Part shown: in pieces, positions 1 through 9,546 of the stretch
How the letters are laid out: every line of letters begins with the position of its first letter
Position numbering within the stretch: the first letter of the stretch is position 1
Assembly (NCBI GenBank): GCA_965544035.1
Contig: CBEULR010000004.1
Location: forward strand, 62,001-126,000
Direction of reading: 5' to 3'
Length of the DNA stretch: 64,000 nt
Source: CBEULR01 sp965544035
Lineage (GTDB): Bacteria > Bacillota > Desulfotomaculia > Desulfotomaculales > Desulforudaceae
Position numbers and translations under genes: made by a program
The notes under the pieces: model-generated
What the model was told of the DNA's origin: nothing
What the model saw: only the letters and a program-made list of their open reading frames with translations
Databases searched by the model: none

Positions 1-477
1 GATCAGTACCGGGTTTTTCACGATAGCCCGGGCGACGCACACCCGCTGCTGTTCACCGCCCGACAGCTGGTTCGGAAAGCGGTCGGCCTTTTCAGCCAGC
101 CCAACCAGCTTGAGCACCTCGGGAACCCGCGTCCTGATATCCCGCCGGGAGACACCGATCACCTCCAGCGCAAAAGCCACGTTTTCAAAAGCCGTCTTAC
201 GCGGCAGCAGCCGAAAGTCCTGAAAGATCATCCCGATCTTGCGCCGCATCGCCACAACCTCGCGGCCCTTGAGCCGCAGCACATTTCGACCATCGAAAAA
301 TATCTGCCCGGACGTCGGCTTTTCTTCGCGAAAAATCAGTTTGGTAATCGTTGATTTTCCGGCCCCGCTCGCCCCGACCAGAAACACAAACTCCCCCCGC
401 TTGATGCGCAGGGTGACGTCGTTTACAGCCTTGACACCGTTGGGGTATTCCTTTGTGACGTTGTAGAAATGAATCAA
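1..477 (-). CDS. ftsE: Cell-division ABC transporter ATP-binding protein FtsE (3' end cut by window)
   Basis: This is the first 159 codons of an ABC ATPase that runs off the window. The protein begins IHFYNVTKEYPNGVKAVNDV after its start and carries Walker A GASGAGKST (about residues 36-44), a Q-loop in IFQDFRLLP and the signature LSGGEQQR near residue 140. The FYNV..EYPNG..A opening and FQDFRLLP are typical of FtsE, which pairs with FtsX to control peptidoglycan hydrolases at the septum. The start is taken as TTG, because AAGGGGTG lies about 7 bases upstream. FtsX would be expected just outside the window. A Spo0A-box-like heptamer lies about 40 bases upstream. Another ABC ATPase subfamily is possible but less likely. 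Confidence 0.88.
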   Translation of the reverse strand, partial: MIHFYNVTKEYPNGVKAVNDVTLRIKRGEFVFLVGASGAGKSTITKLIFREEKPTSGQIFFDGRNVLRLKGREVVAMRRKIGMIFQDFRLLPRKTAFENVAFALEVIGVSRRDIRTRVPEVLKLVGLAEKADRFPNQLSGGEQQRVCVARAIVKNPVLI

Positions 478-513
478 GCGCTCGCACCCCTTAAGCGGTC
501 AGCGTAGTTCTAT

Positions 514-520
514 TTCGACA
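514..520 (-). promoter_or_regulatory. Spo0A-box-like heptamer TGTCGAA upstream of ftsE
   Basis: An exact TGTCGAA (followed by AT) on the minus strand lies in the gap between the transketolase genes and ftsE. It matches the core of the Spo0A binding site. Binding is an inference; the rest of the gap (478-612) holds no clear promoter. Confidence 0.4.
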
Positions 521-612
521 CCATACTCGCGAGTCCTCTAAAAAAGGAAAATTATGCAGAAATAGATGGCAGTTGGCTAATCAGTCAGCCTAAAAATGCC
601 AGCAGGACGGGG

Positions 613-1548
613 CTATTTGCGCCCTATGGCCTCCCGCGCCGCTGCCGCAATGTGGGCCGGGGTCAGCCCGAATTTCTCCATCAGCTCATCCGGCTTGCCC
701 GATTCGCCGAAAACGTCTCTGATGCCCACGCGAACCATCGGTACCGGGTGATTCTCGACCAAAACCTCCGCGACCGCGCTGCCCAGACCGCCGATGATGC
801 TGTGTTCCTCCACGGTCACGATCGCGCCGGTGCGCCGGGCGGCGGCGGTTACAGCCTCCACATCCAGCGGCTTTACGGTGTGGATGTTCAGGACGCCCGC
901 GTCAATCCCTTCCCCGGCCAGAATCCCGGCGGCCTCCAGCGCCTCGGCCACCATGATACCGCAGGCCACAAGGGTTACGTCCTTGCCGGGGCGCAGTTCG
1001 ACCGCCCGCCCGGGCACAAACTCGAACTCTTCACCGTGCAGCACAGGCACCGGTGAGCGTCCCAGACGGATATAAACCGGACCGTCGATCCGGGCCGCGG
1101 CGGCCACCGCGCCGTGGACCTCGACGGCGTCGGCCGGTACGAACACGGTCATCCCCGGCAGCACCCGCATCAGGGCGATATCCTCGATCGACTGGTGTGA
1201 TCCCCCGTCCTGCCCGACGGTGATTCCCGCATGGCTCGCCGCAATCTTCACATTGAGGCCGGGATAGGCCACACTCTGGCGGATCTGATCGTAGGCCCGG
1301 CCGGTGGCAAAAACGGCGAATGTGCTGCAGAACGGCAGCTTGCCCGCCGCGGCCAGTCCGGCCGCCGTGCCGATCATGTTCGCCTCGGCGATGCCCATAT
1401 CGAAAAAACGCTCCGGAAAGGCCTTCTTGAAATTGATGGTCTTCGTCGACTTCGCCAGGTCGGCATCCAGGACGACCACGTCCCGGTTCTCGGCACCCAG
1501 TGCCAGCAGAGCTTCCCCGTATGCCTGGCGCGTTGCAATCTTTTTCAT
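613..1548 (-). CDS. Transketolase, C-terminal subunit
   Basis: This 311-residue protein is the pyrimidine-binding and C-terminal half of a two-gene transketolase, a cytoplasmic thiamine-diphosphate enzyme of the non-oxidative pentose phosphate pathway. Seen in the sequence: an N-terminal MKKIATRQAYGEALLALGAE typical of the split C-subunit, the pyrimidine-domain stretch GQDGGSHQSIEDIALMRVLP near residues 115-135, and a C-terminal transketolase domain with VEEHSIIGGLGSAVAE. Its ATG overlaps the stop of the N-terminal subunit gene (TAATG), so the two halves are translationally coupled. Split transketolases of this kind are common in clostridia and archaea. DXS-type synthases share the fold, but the paired short N-subunit argues for transketolase. 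Confidence 0.93.
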   Translation of the reverse strand: MKKIATRQAYGEALLALGAENRDVVVLDADLAKSTKTINFKKAFPERFFDMGIAEANMIGTAAGLAAAGKLPFCSTFAVFATGRAYDQIRQSVAYPGLNVKIAASHAGITVGQDGGSHQSIEDIALMRVLPGMTVFVPADAVEVHGAVAAAARIDGPVYIRLGRSPVPVLHGEEFEFVPGRAVELRPGKDVTLVACGIMVAEALEAAGILAGEGIDAGVLNIHTVKPLDVEAVTAAARRTGAIVTVEEHSIIGGLGSAVAEVLVENHPVPMVRVGIRDVFGESGKPDELMEKFGLTPAHIAAAAREAIGRK

Positions 1549-2381
1549 TAGTCCTGCCTCCGTTCCGTGAGCTCGGCGATGGCCTGCTCTTTCTGATCAT
1601 CCTTGGGTGCCGTACCGTGCCAGTCTACCTGCGCCTCCATAAAGGAAACACCCTTGCCCTTCACCGTCTCGGCGATAATGACGGTTGGTTTCCCCTTTAC
1701 GTTTTTCGCCTTCGCCACGGCCTCGATGATCTGCTCCACATCGTGTCCGTCGATCTCGATCACTTCCCAGCCGAAGGCCCGCCACTTTTCGGACAGGGGC
1801 AGCGGGGACATGACCTCGGTCACCGGACCGTCGATTTGCAGCCCGTTAAAGTCCACAAAAGCCGTCAGGTTGTCCAGGCCATAGTGCGCGGCCGCCATCG
1901 CCGCTTCCCAAACCTGTCCTTCCTGCAGTTCGCCGTCGCCGAGCAGGACATACACCCGGTAGTCCCGACCGTCCAGCTTGGCGGCCAGTGCCATCCCGTT
2001 CGCCGCCGAGAGCCCCTGACCGAGCGACCCCGTGGACATCTCCACGCCGGGCAGTTTCTTCATGTCCGGGTGTCCCTGCAGGGGGCTGCCCAGCTTCCGC
2101 AGGGTCATCAAGTCTTCCACCGGAAAATAGCCCCGCTCGGCCAGCGCTGCGTACAGCACGGGCGCCGCGTGCCCTTTGGAGAGCACAAACCGGTCGCGGT
2201 CGGACCAGTCCGGGTGCTCCGGGTCCAGGCGCATCTCACGAAAATACAGGGTGGTTACAATATCGGCCGCGGAGAGCGAACCTCCGGGATGACCCGAGCC
2301 GGCGGCGTGAATCATATTGATGATATGGCGGCGGATCGTATTCGCCCGGGCTCTGATCGCGGACGGGTTGCTGTTGTTCAT
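1548..2381 (-). CDS. Transketolase, N-terminal (ThDP-binding) subunit
   Basis: This 277-residue protein is the diphosphate-binding half of the split transketolase. It shows HAAGSGHPGGSLSAADI near residues 25-41 and the ThDP motif starting GDGELQEGQVWEA and ending about 30 residues later in FVDFNG. The ATG start was chosen because GGGAGG stands 7 bases before it; an earlier in-frame GTG five codons upstream has no ribosome site. The last base of the stop codon is shared with the start of the C-subunit gene. Together the subunits transfer two-carbon ketol units between sugar phosphates, supplying ribose-5-phosphate and erythrose-4-phosphate. Confidence 0.94.
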   Translation of the reverse strand: MNNSNPSAIRARANTIRRHIINMIHAAGSGHPGGSLSAADIVTTLYFREMRLDPEHPDWSDRDRFVLSKGHAAPVLYAALAERGYFPVEDLMTLRKLGSPLQGHPDMKKLPGVEMSTGSLGQGLSAANGMALAAKLDGRDYRVYVLLGDGELQEGQVWEAAMAAAHYGLDNLTAFVDFNGLQIDGPVTEVMSPLPLSEKWRAFGWEVIEIDGHDVEQIIEAVAKAKNVKGKPTVIIAETVKGKGVSFMEAQVDWHGTAPKDDQKEQAIAELTERRQD

Positions 2382-2404
2382 CTGGCTGCCTCCCAATCTT
2401 ATAT

Positions 2405-3250
2405 TCAGCTTGTTCCGGGTTTTTTGAAGCCCTCGCCCAGCACCTCCCGCACATCGGTGACGACGACAAAGGCCCCCGGATCCACACTGTGCACAATCTC
2501 ACGCAGGCGGGTAACCTCACTCCGGACCACAACGGTGAACAGAATCTCCCGCCCCTCGCCGGAGAATGCCCCCGCTGCTTTCCATACGGTCGCCCCGCGC
2601 TTCAGGTCCTCCAGCACCACTCTTGTGATCTCGGCCGGACGGGTCGAAATGATAAAAAAGGCCTTCGCAAATCCGAACCCTTCCTGCACCATGTCGATGA
2701 TCCACGACGCCACAAAGATGCTGATCAGGGCGAACATAGCCAGCTCCGCAGAGCGAAAAGCCAGACCGGCGGCCAGCACCACCACACCGTCGATCAGAAA
2801 AAGGAGCTGCCCGATATTCACCCCCAGGTAGCTCCGGAGGATGGCGGCCCCGAAATCGGTACCACCGGTGGTGGCCTTGGACCGAAAGACCAGCCCCAGC
2901 CCCAGCCCGACCAACACCCCGCCGAACACGGCGGCCAGGAAAACGTCCTGGGTCGGCACCGGGGCAAAGTTCACCAGAACGTCAATGCTAACCGACAACA
3001 GAATGGTCGCATAGAGGGTGCGAAGCCCGAAGGTAAAGCCCAGACGGGTGATCCCCCAGACAAACAGCGGCACATTCAAGACCAGCATCATCACGCCGAC
3101 GGGCAACCCGAACAGGTGGTACAGGATGGTGGCGATGCCGCCCACCCCGCCCGCCGCTATCCGGTTCGGCACCAGGAACATGGCCAGCCCGGCCGCCGTG
3201 ATCAGGACGCCGGCATTCAAAACGAGAAACTCGCGGAAAAGGCGTGCCAA
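2405..3250 (-). CDS. YitT family membrane protein (DUF161 + DUF2179)
   Basis: A polytopic membrane protein of about 281 residues. Hydrophobic helices fill the first two thirds, with the family motifs PNRIAAGGVGGIATILYH and FRSKATTGGTDFGAAILRSY. The soluble C-terminal third (FGFAKAFFIISTRPAEITRV onward) is the small DUF2179 domain, whose family fold resembles nucleotide/ligand-binding ACT-like modules. The function of YitT proteins is not established. A TTG start is proposed because GAGGGGTC lies just before it; the reading frame stays open 30 codons further upstream (to a TTG at 3340) without a ribosome site. It lies 23 bases downstream on the opposite reading order from the transketolase pair and may not share its promoter. 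Confidence 0.85.
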   Translation of the reverse strand: MARLFREFLVLNAGVLITAAGLAMFLVPNRIAAGGVGGIATILYHLFGLPVGVMMLVLNVPLFVWGITRLGFTFGLRTLYATILLSVSIDVLVNFAPVPTQDVFLAAVFGGVLVGLGLGLVFRSKATTGGTDFGAAILRSYLGVNIGQLLFLIDGVVVLAAGLAFRSAELAMFALISIFVASWIIDMVQEGFGFAKAFFIISTRPAEITRVVLEDLKRGATVWKAAGAFSGEGREILFTVVVRSEVTRLREIVHSVDPGAFVVVTDVREVLGEGFKKPGTS

Positions 3251-3444
3251 ATTAGACCCCTCAGGATAGAATACCCATCCTGCCGGGTTACTACCAGCCA
3301 TCTGCCGGAAAAACCAAGCTTTATTGCCAATACGAATCAAAGTATTCTTTTTTTCGACGGCAAATCCTGCAAAAAGAAAAACAGTATTCAGGCGCCCACG
3401 TCACCCTGACGGGCCACACCATCAAAGTAACAAGAAATAGGGGC

Positions 3445-3832
3445 GTAGCGTCCTGGTTTACCCCAGGGCGACTTGTGCCCGGACTAGACCATAAGGATTA
3501 TGGTTTGTTTGATAGGATAGCTGTGCTCAGGGATTACCGGAACAAACAGTTGGGAGTATAGATCAAAAATGCGCAGCGAGCCGAGGATCAGCGCCGACCG
3601 CACTGTCTGACCCGGCACTCAATCTGTATGCAAAACTATGGCTCTACATCGAAAAATGAGTAATACAGATTGAGTGCCGGGGAGTTCGGCGGCGCCCTCG
3701 GCGAGCGAGCAGATTCCGCTGCCACGGACATGTTTGTGTAGGTAATCCCTGAGTACAGCGCTGGTAGAATTACCTCTTCACTAAGAATGGTGTCCGAAAC
3801 GCACAAGTCCCCCGGGGTGAACCCGATGACAC
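3445..3832. repeat. Long palindromic element, copy C (about 388 bp)
   Basis: The two arms are imperfect inverted copies of each other over roughly 190 bases each. Outer ends read GTCCTGGTTTACCCCAGGG on the left and, inverted, CATCGGGTTCACCCCGGGGG on the right. Further in, GCTGTGCTCAGGGATTACC pairs with its inverse at 3742-3760 (18 of 19), and near the centre CCGGCACTCAATCTGTAT is repeated perfectly in inverse around a loop of about 32 bases. The outermost 50 bases resemble the ends of copies A and B. No transposase is encoded, so it looks like a MITE-like or large-hairpin element of unknown activity. Confidence 0.75.
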
Positions 3833-3834
3833 AA

Positions 3835-3860
3835 AGAAGACCCGGCTGAATGCCGGGCCG
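3835..3860 (-). terminator. Intrinsic terminator after prfB
   Basis: On the minus strand CCCGGC-ATTCA-GCCGGG is followed by TCTTCTTTG, placed just after the prfB stop codon. Confidence 0.7.
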
Positions 3861-3883
3861 GACAATGGCCACTGTTGGTTTAT

Positions 3884-4991
3884 TTACTTCTGTCCGCGGG
3901 CCTGCCAGAGCAGATACGCCTGGATGAACTCGTCTATCTCCCCGTCCATCACCGCACTCACATCTCCCTTTTCATACTTGGTACGGTGGTCCTTCACCAT
4001 AGAATACGGATGAAAGACGTACGAGCGGATCTGGCTGCCCCAGGCGATTTCCATCTGCTCGCCGCGCAGCGAGGCCAACTCCTCCTCGCGCCGCTTGATC
4101 TCTAAAGCCAGGAGCTTCGACTTCAGCATCTTCATCGCCGCGTTGCGGTTGGACAGCTGCGAACGCTCATTCTGGCAGGAGACCACAATTCCGGTCGGCA
4201 AATGAGTGATGCGTACCGCCGAGTCGGTCTTGTTCACATGCTGTCCTCCGGCTCCGCTGGAGCGAAAGGTGTCAATCCGCAGGTCGTCGGGATTGATTTC
4301 CACCTCGGCGTCCTCATCCACCACGGGCATGACGTCAACCGAGGCAAATGACGTGTGCCGGCGGCCACCGGTATCAAACGGAGAAATGCGCACCAGCCGG
4401 TGTACGCCCCTCTCCGAACGCAAATATCCGTAAGCCATCGGCCCGGAAACCTGGAAGGTGACGCTCTTGATCCCGGCCTCATCGTCGGCCAGCAGGTCGA
4501 GCACTTCCACATTGAATCCGCGCCGTTCCGCCCAGCGGGTGAACATGCGGAACAGCATCTCCACCCAGTCCTGTGCATCCAGCCCGCCCGCCCCGGCATG
4601 CAGGCTGAGAATGGCATCCCGGTCGTCGTAAGGTCCGGACAGCAGCAGTTCCAGTTCCAGAGCGCGGACAGCCTCATCCACCCGGTTCAGATCGGCCTGA
4701 ACTTCAACAGCCGTTTCCTGGTCGCCCTCATCCTCACCCAGTTCAAGCAGGACGACGGCATCCTCAAAACAGCGGCTCAGCCTCTGAAAAGACTCCACCC
4801 GGTCGCGCAGCGCAGAGAGCCTCTGGGTCACCTTACGGGCCTCTTCCTGATCATCCCAGAAGGAGGGCGCCTCCATCTGCTTTTCCAGGGCGGCGATTTC
4901 CTGCTCCTTGCCGGCCAGGTCAAAGAGAGTGTTCGAGCGCGGCAAGCCGGCGGGACAGGTCTTCCTGCATTTTTCTAAGTTCAACGTACAT
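3884..4991 (-). CDS. prfB: Peptide chain release factor 2 (programmed +1 frameshift)
   Basis: RF2 releases finished chains at UGA and UAA codons. The gene is in two frames: a 23-codon leader from ATG (AAGGGGAG about 9 bases upstream; protein starts MYVELRKMQEDLSRRLAALE) ends in CTT TGA C, and the ribosome must shift +1 to read GAC and continue to the stop. The joined product is about 368 residues, the usual RF2 length. The main frame shows the stop-codon recognition tripeptide SPF in RISPFDTGGRRHTSF and the catalytic GGQ in SSGAGGQHVNKTDSAV. The shift self-regulates RF2 level. Oddity: the usual Shine-Dalgarno-like purine run just before CTTTGA is missing (the bases are GAACACTCT). Confidence 0.96.
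4919..4925 (-). other. prfB programmed frameshift site CTTTGAC
   Basis: The minus strand reads CTT TGA C at codons 23-24. In-frame UGA stalls the ribosome when RF2 is scarce, and slippage on CUU to UUU restores the main frame. The context matches the classic RF2 site except for the absent upstream AGGGGG-like stimulator. Confidence 0.93.
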
Positions 4992-5015
4992 ATACCGAAT
5001 CTCCCCTTCCTTGCC

Positions 5016-5125
5016 ACGGGGACAGACCAAAAACCAAGACTTCAGCAATTGCCTTGCTGCTGAATAAGAGTGACTTTGACCGATCAATAAACCCAAATCA
5101 GTGAACTATTGAAGTCTGTCCCCGT
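5016..5125. repeat. 110-bp inverted-repeat element between secA and prfB
   Basis: Perfect 12-bp terminal inverted repeats, ACGGGGACAGAC and GTCTGTCCCCGT, bound a 110-base segment that also contains a hairpin TTCAGCAA..TTGCTGCTGAA near its left end. It fills almost all the space between the secA stop and the prfB ribosome site. Its right end (ATTGAAGTCTGTCCCC) resembles the interspersed repeat found elsewhere in the window. It encodes nothing and looks like a small non-autonomous mobile or hairpin element. Confidence 0.7.
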
Positions 5126-5129
5126 AATC

Positions 5130-7805
<2,676 letters not shown>

Positions 7806-7930
7806 CGGGTGAAAACCCCCTTCTATACACAAAAGAACCTTGCGGTTCCTGCCTTTTGACATCTTCTTATTTTACCACCGGGGTGAGCATGCTGGCAACA
7901 GCATCCCCAGTAACTGGCAGTTATGCCCCC

Positions 7931-7966
7931 CTACTAAATACTGGATACTCACTACTCACTACTCTC
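7931..7966. repeat. ACTACTCACTACT-type degenerate repeat
   Basis: The stretch TACTGGATACTCACTACTCACTACT is a short run of degenerate TACT/CACT units between hpf and secA. Similar runs occur at about 15781-15808, 24752-24778 and 33016-33040. They are only intergenic here. The role is unknown. Confidence 0.5.
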
Positions 7967-7996
7967 AAAAAAGATCGAGAGCCGCTTTCGCGGCTC
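7966..7996 (-). terminator. Intrinsic terminator after hpf
   Basis: On the minus strand GAGCCGC-GAAA-GCGGCTC is followed by TCGATCTTTTTT, about 40 bases past the hpf stop. Confidence 0.85.
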
Positions 7997-8037
7997 CCCT
8001 GTAGTATTGTTTCCTCGTGTTTCCTTGAACACTTTAC

Positions 8038-8550
8038 TTAATCCGACTCGATAATCCCGTAGTTTCCGTCCTTGCGCTTATAAACCACACTCACGGTATC
8101 CGTGTCGGCATTGGTAAAGACAAAAAAGCTGTGTCCAAGGAGATTCATCTGCATCACGGCCTCTTCCACCGACATCGGCTTCAGGGCGAATCGTTTGGTT
8201 CTGACAATCTTGAAGGCTTCCTCGGCCGCCCGCTGTGCCGTCGCCGCCGGAGAAGCCGGTTTCAGCCGGCGCGTCAATTTCCCTTTATATTTCTCCAGCT
8301 GTTTCTCAAGCTTCTCAACAACGAGGTCAATCGAAGCATACATATCCTGGGTCGCTTCCTCGCCTCTGAGGATCATGCCGTTTAGGGGGATGGTCACTTC
8401 CACGCGGTGTGAATCCTTTACCACCGAGAGTATCACCTGGGCGTCTCCCAACTCATTAAAGAACCTCTCCAGCTTTCCTACCTTCTTTTCGACGTGCTCA
8501 CGAAGGGCATCCGTCACCTCAATGTTCTTTCCGCGTACATTGACCTGCAT
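8038..8550 (-). CDS. hpf: Ribosome hibernation promoting factor, long form
   Basis: A 170-residue two-domain protein. The N-terminal S30AE/YfiA domain (MQVNVRGKNIEVTDALREHV, then LSVVKDSHRVEVTIPLNGMI) binds the 30S decoding channel, and the C-terminal domain (MSVEEAVMQMNLLGHSFFVF, ending DGNYGIIESD) dimerises so that two 70S ribosomes form a 100S particle in stationary phase. The ATG was chosen because AAAGGAG stands 9 bases upstream; a TTG three codons earlier overlaps that site. It has its own terminator. The upstream gap carries four DnaA-box-like sites and one Spo0A-box-like heptamer. Confidence 0.96.
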   Translation of the reverse strand: MQVNVRGKNIEVTDALREHVEKKVGKLERFFNELGDAQVILSVVKDSHRVEVTIPLNGMILRGEEATQDMYASIDLVVEKLEKQLEKYKGKLTRRLKPASPAATAQRAAEEAFKIVRTKRFALKPMSVEEAVMQMNLLGHSFFVFTNADTDTVSVVYKRKDGNYGIIESD

Positions 8551-8634
8551 TCTCTTCAACTCCTTTCGCCCCAGTTGCCTATATTATTCCCTCCCGGTAA
8601 AAAAAATCCTCCCGCTGGAATCAGAAAACAGTAG

Positions 8635-8641
8635 TGTCGAA
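8635..8641 (+). promoter_or_regulatory. Spo0A-box-like heptamer TGTCGAA upstream of hpf
   Basis: An exact TGTCGAA followed by AAA, about 85 bases before the hpf start, between hpf and comFC and just beside the DnaA-box cluster. Function is inferred from sequence only. Confidence 0.35.
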
Positions 8642-8679
8642 AAATGGATTTGTCAAAACAGAAAACCCACACCAAAACC

Positions 8680-8740
8680 TGTGGATAAGGTGGATAAACT
8701 TGTGCATAACAGGGATTTCAACGCCTCGATCTGTGGATAA
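8680..8740 (-). promoter_or_regulatory. Cluster of four DnaA-box-like sites
   Basis: Four nonamers lie in one orientation in 61 bases. Read on the minus strand they are TTATCCACA (8680-8688), TTATCCACC (8689-8697, directly adjacent), TTATGCACA (8701-8709) and TTATCCACA (8732-8740). Two are perfect matches to the bacterial DnaA box and two differ by one base. The cluster lies in the hpf-comFC gap. No dnaA, dnaN or AT-rich unwinding element is visible, so a DnaA-titrating or DnaA-regulated promoter cluster is more likely than an origin. Confidence 0.6.
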
Positions 8741-8770
8741 GGAAAAATGCGGTGAAATTCTGTGTCGAGA

Positions 8771-9484
8771 TCACGCTCTTCCCGCGGTAAAAGTCAAACC
8801 AAGTACCCCTATGGCCCCCGCCTCCATCAGCACACGCGAAGCTTCCGTGATGGTGCTGCCGGTTGTAAAAACATCGTCCACCAGCAACACGATGTGGTTC
8901 CGGACGTGGTTAACCCTTGCCACGTTAAAGACGCCCCGCACATTATGCCTTCTTTGGGTACCGCTAAGACCGGTCTGGGGTTCGGTCCTCCCTTTGCGGG
9001 TCAGGGCATCGCTTACCGGCAGTCCCAATTGAATACCGATCTCCTGCGCCAAGATCTTTGACTGGTTAAACCGCCTCTCCCGCAGGCGGTCAGGCCCGAG
9101 AGGAACGGGCACGATAACCTCGGCACAGGCGTACATCGGGTCGGAGCGGAAGACCGAAGCCATCATCCGGCCCATCGGTTCGGCCAGCGAAAGGCGGTGC
9201 CGATACTTCAGGGCGTGCACTATTTCCTTGAAGATGCCGTCGTGCAGTCCGACGGCGCGGCTTTGCCAAAACGGCAGCTTGGTCGTGCGACAAGAATAGC
9301 AGACGCGTTCGGGACCCGAGGAGACAAAAAAACGGCCGCATGTCTCACAATGGGGCTGACTGGCTAGAGGGGTCATCTTTTTTCGGCAGGCCGCACAGAA
9401 ACCGTGACGTGTGGGAGCCCCACACAGGGGACAGCGGTCGGGGGAAGGGTAAATCAGTTTTATAAGAGACTGCAGAAGGGTGCT
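8771..9484 (-). CDS. comFC: ComF family protein (amidophosphoribosyltransferase-like)
   Basis: About 237 residues. The N-terminus has two zinc-knuckle pairs, CPLCGAP..GFCAAC and CETCGRF..CYSC, and the C-terminal phosphoribosyltransferase domain has the PRPP-loop IVLLVDDVFTTGSTI. ComFC takes part in DNA uptake during natural transformation, probably at the cytoplasmic side of the membrane with the ComFA helicase; no comFA is adjacent here. Several GTG codons compete for the start; the one followed by AGC ACC is preferred because GGGTGG precedes it and the product then begins MSTLLQSLIKLIYP, as usual for ComF. A start 15 bases upstream is possible. Confidence 0.87.
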   Translation of the reverse strand, partial: STLLQSLIKLIYPSPDRCPLCGAPTRHGFCAACRKKMTPLASQPHCETCGRFFVSSGPERVCYSCRTTKLPFWQSRAVGLHDGIFKEIVHALKYRHRLSLAEPMGRMMASVFRSDPMYACAEVIVPVPLGPDRLRERRFNQSKILAQEIGIQLGLPVSDALTRKGRTEPQTGLSGTQRRHNVRGVFNVARVNHVRNHIVLLVDDVFTTGSTITEASRVLMEAGAIGVLGLTFTAGRA

Positions 9485-9546
9485 CACCCAAAACACCACC
9501 CATTAACAATGCATTCCAACACCATCCATCATTTCTAAAAATCCAC

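Larger units (their letters stand above)
3251..3883. other. Gene-free stretch holding palindromic element C and the prfB terminator
   Basis: About 630 bases without a credible gene. The first 190 bases, next to the YitT gene, are unremarkable apart from its possible upstream start. Most of the rest is one long imperfect palindrome (see the repeat entry), followed by the prfB terminator. Short reading frames here fall within the palindrome and differ from those in its relatives. Confidence 0.7.

Noticed and set aside
4922..5017. Uninterrupted prfB reading with N-terminus MARKGRFGICTLNL
   Set aside because: It runs through the wrong frame upstream of the shift site. The true leader starts at 4991 and ends in the programmed TGA.
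8680..8740. Replication origin (oriC)
   Set aside because: No dnaA, dnaN or AT-rich unwinding element is near. The cluster is better reported as DnaA-box-like sites.
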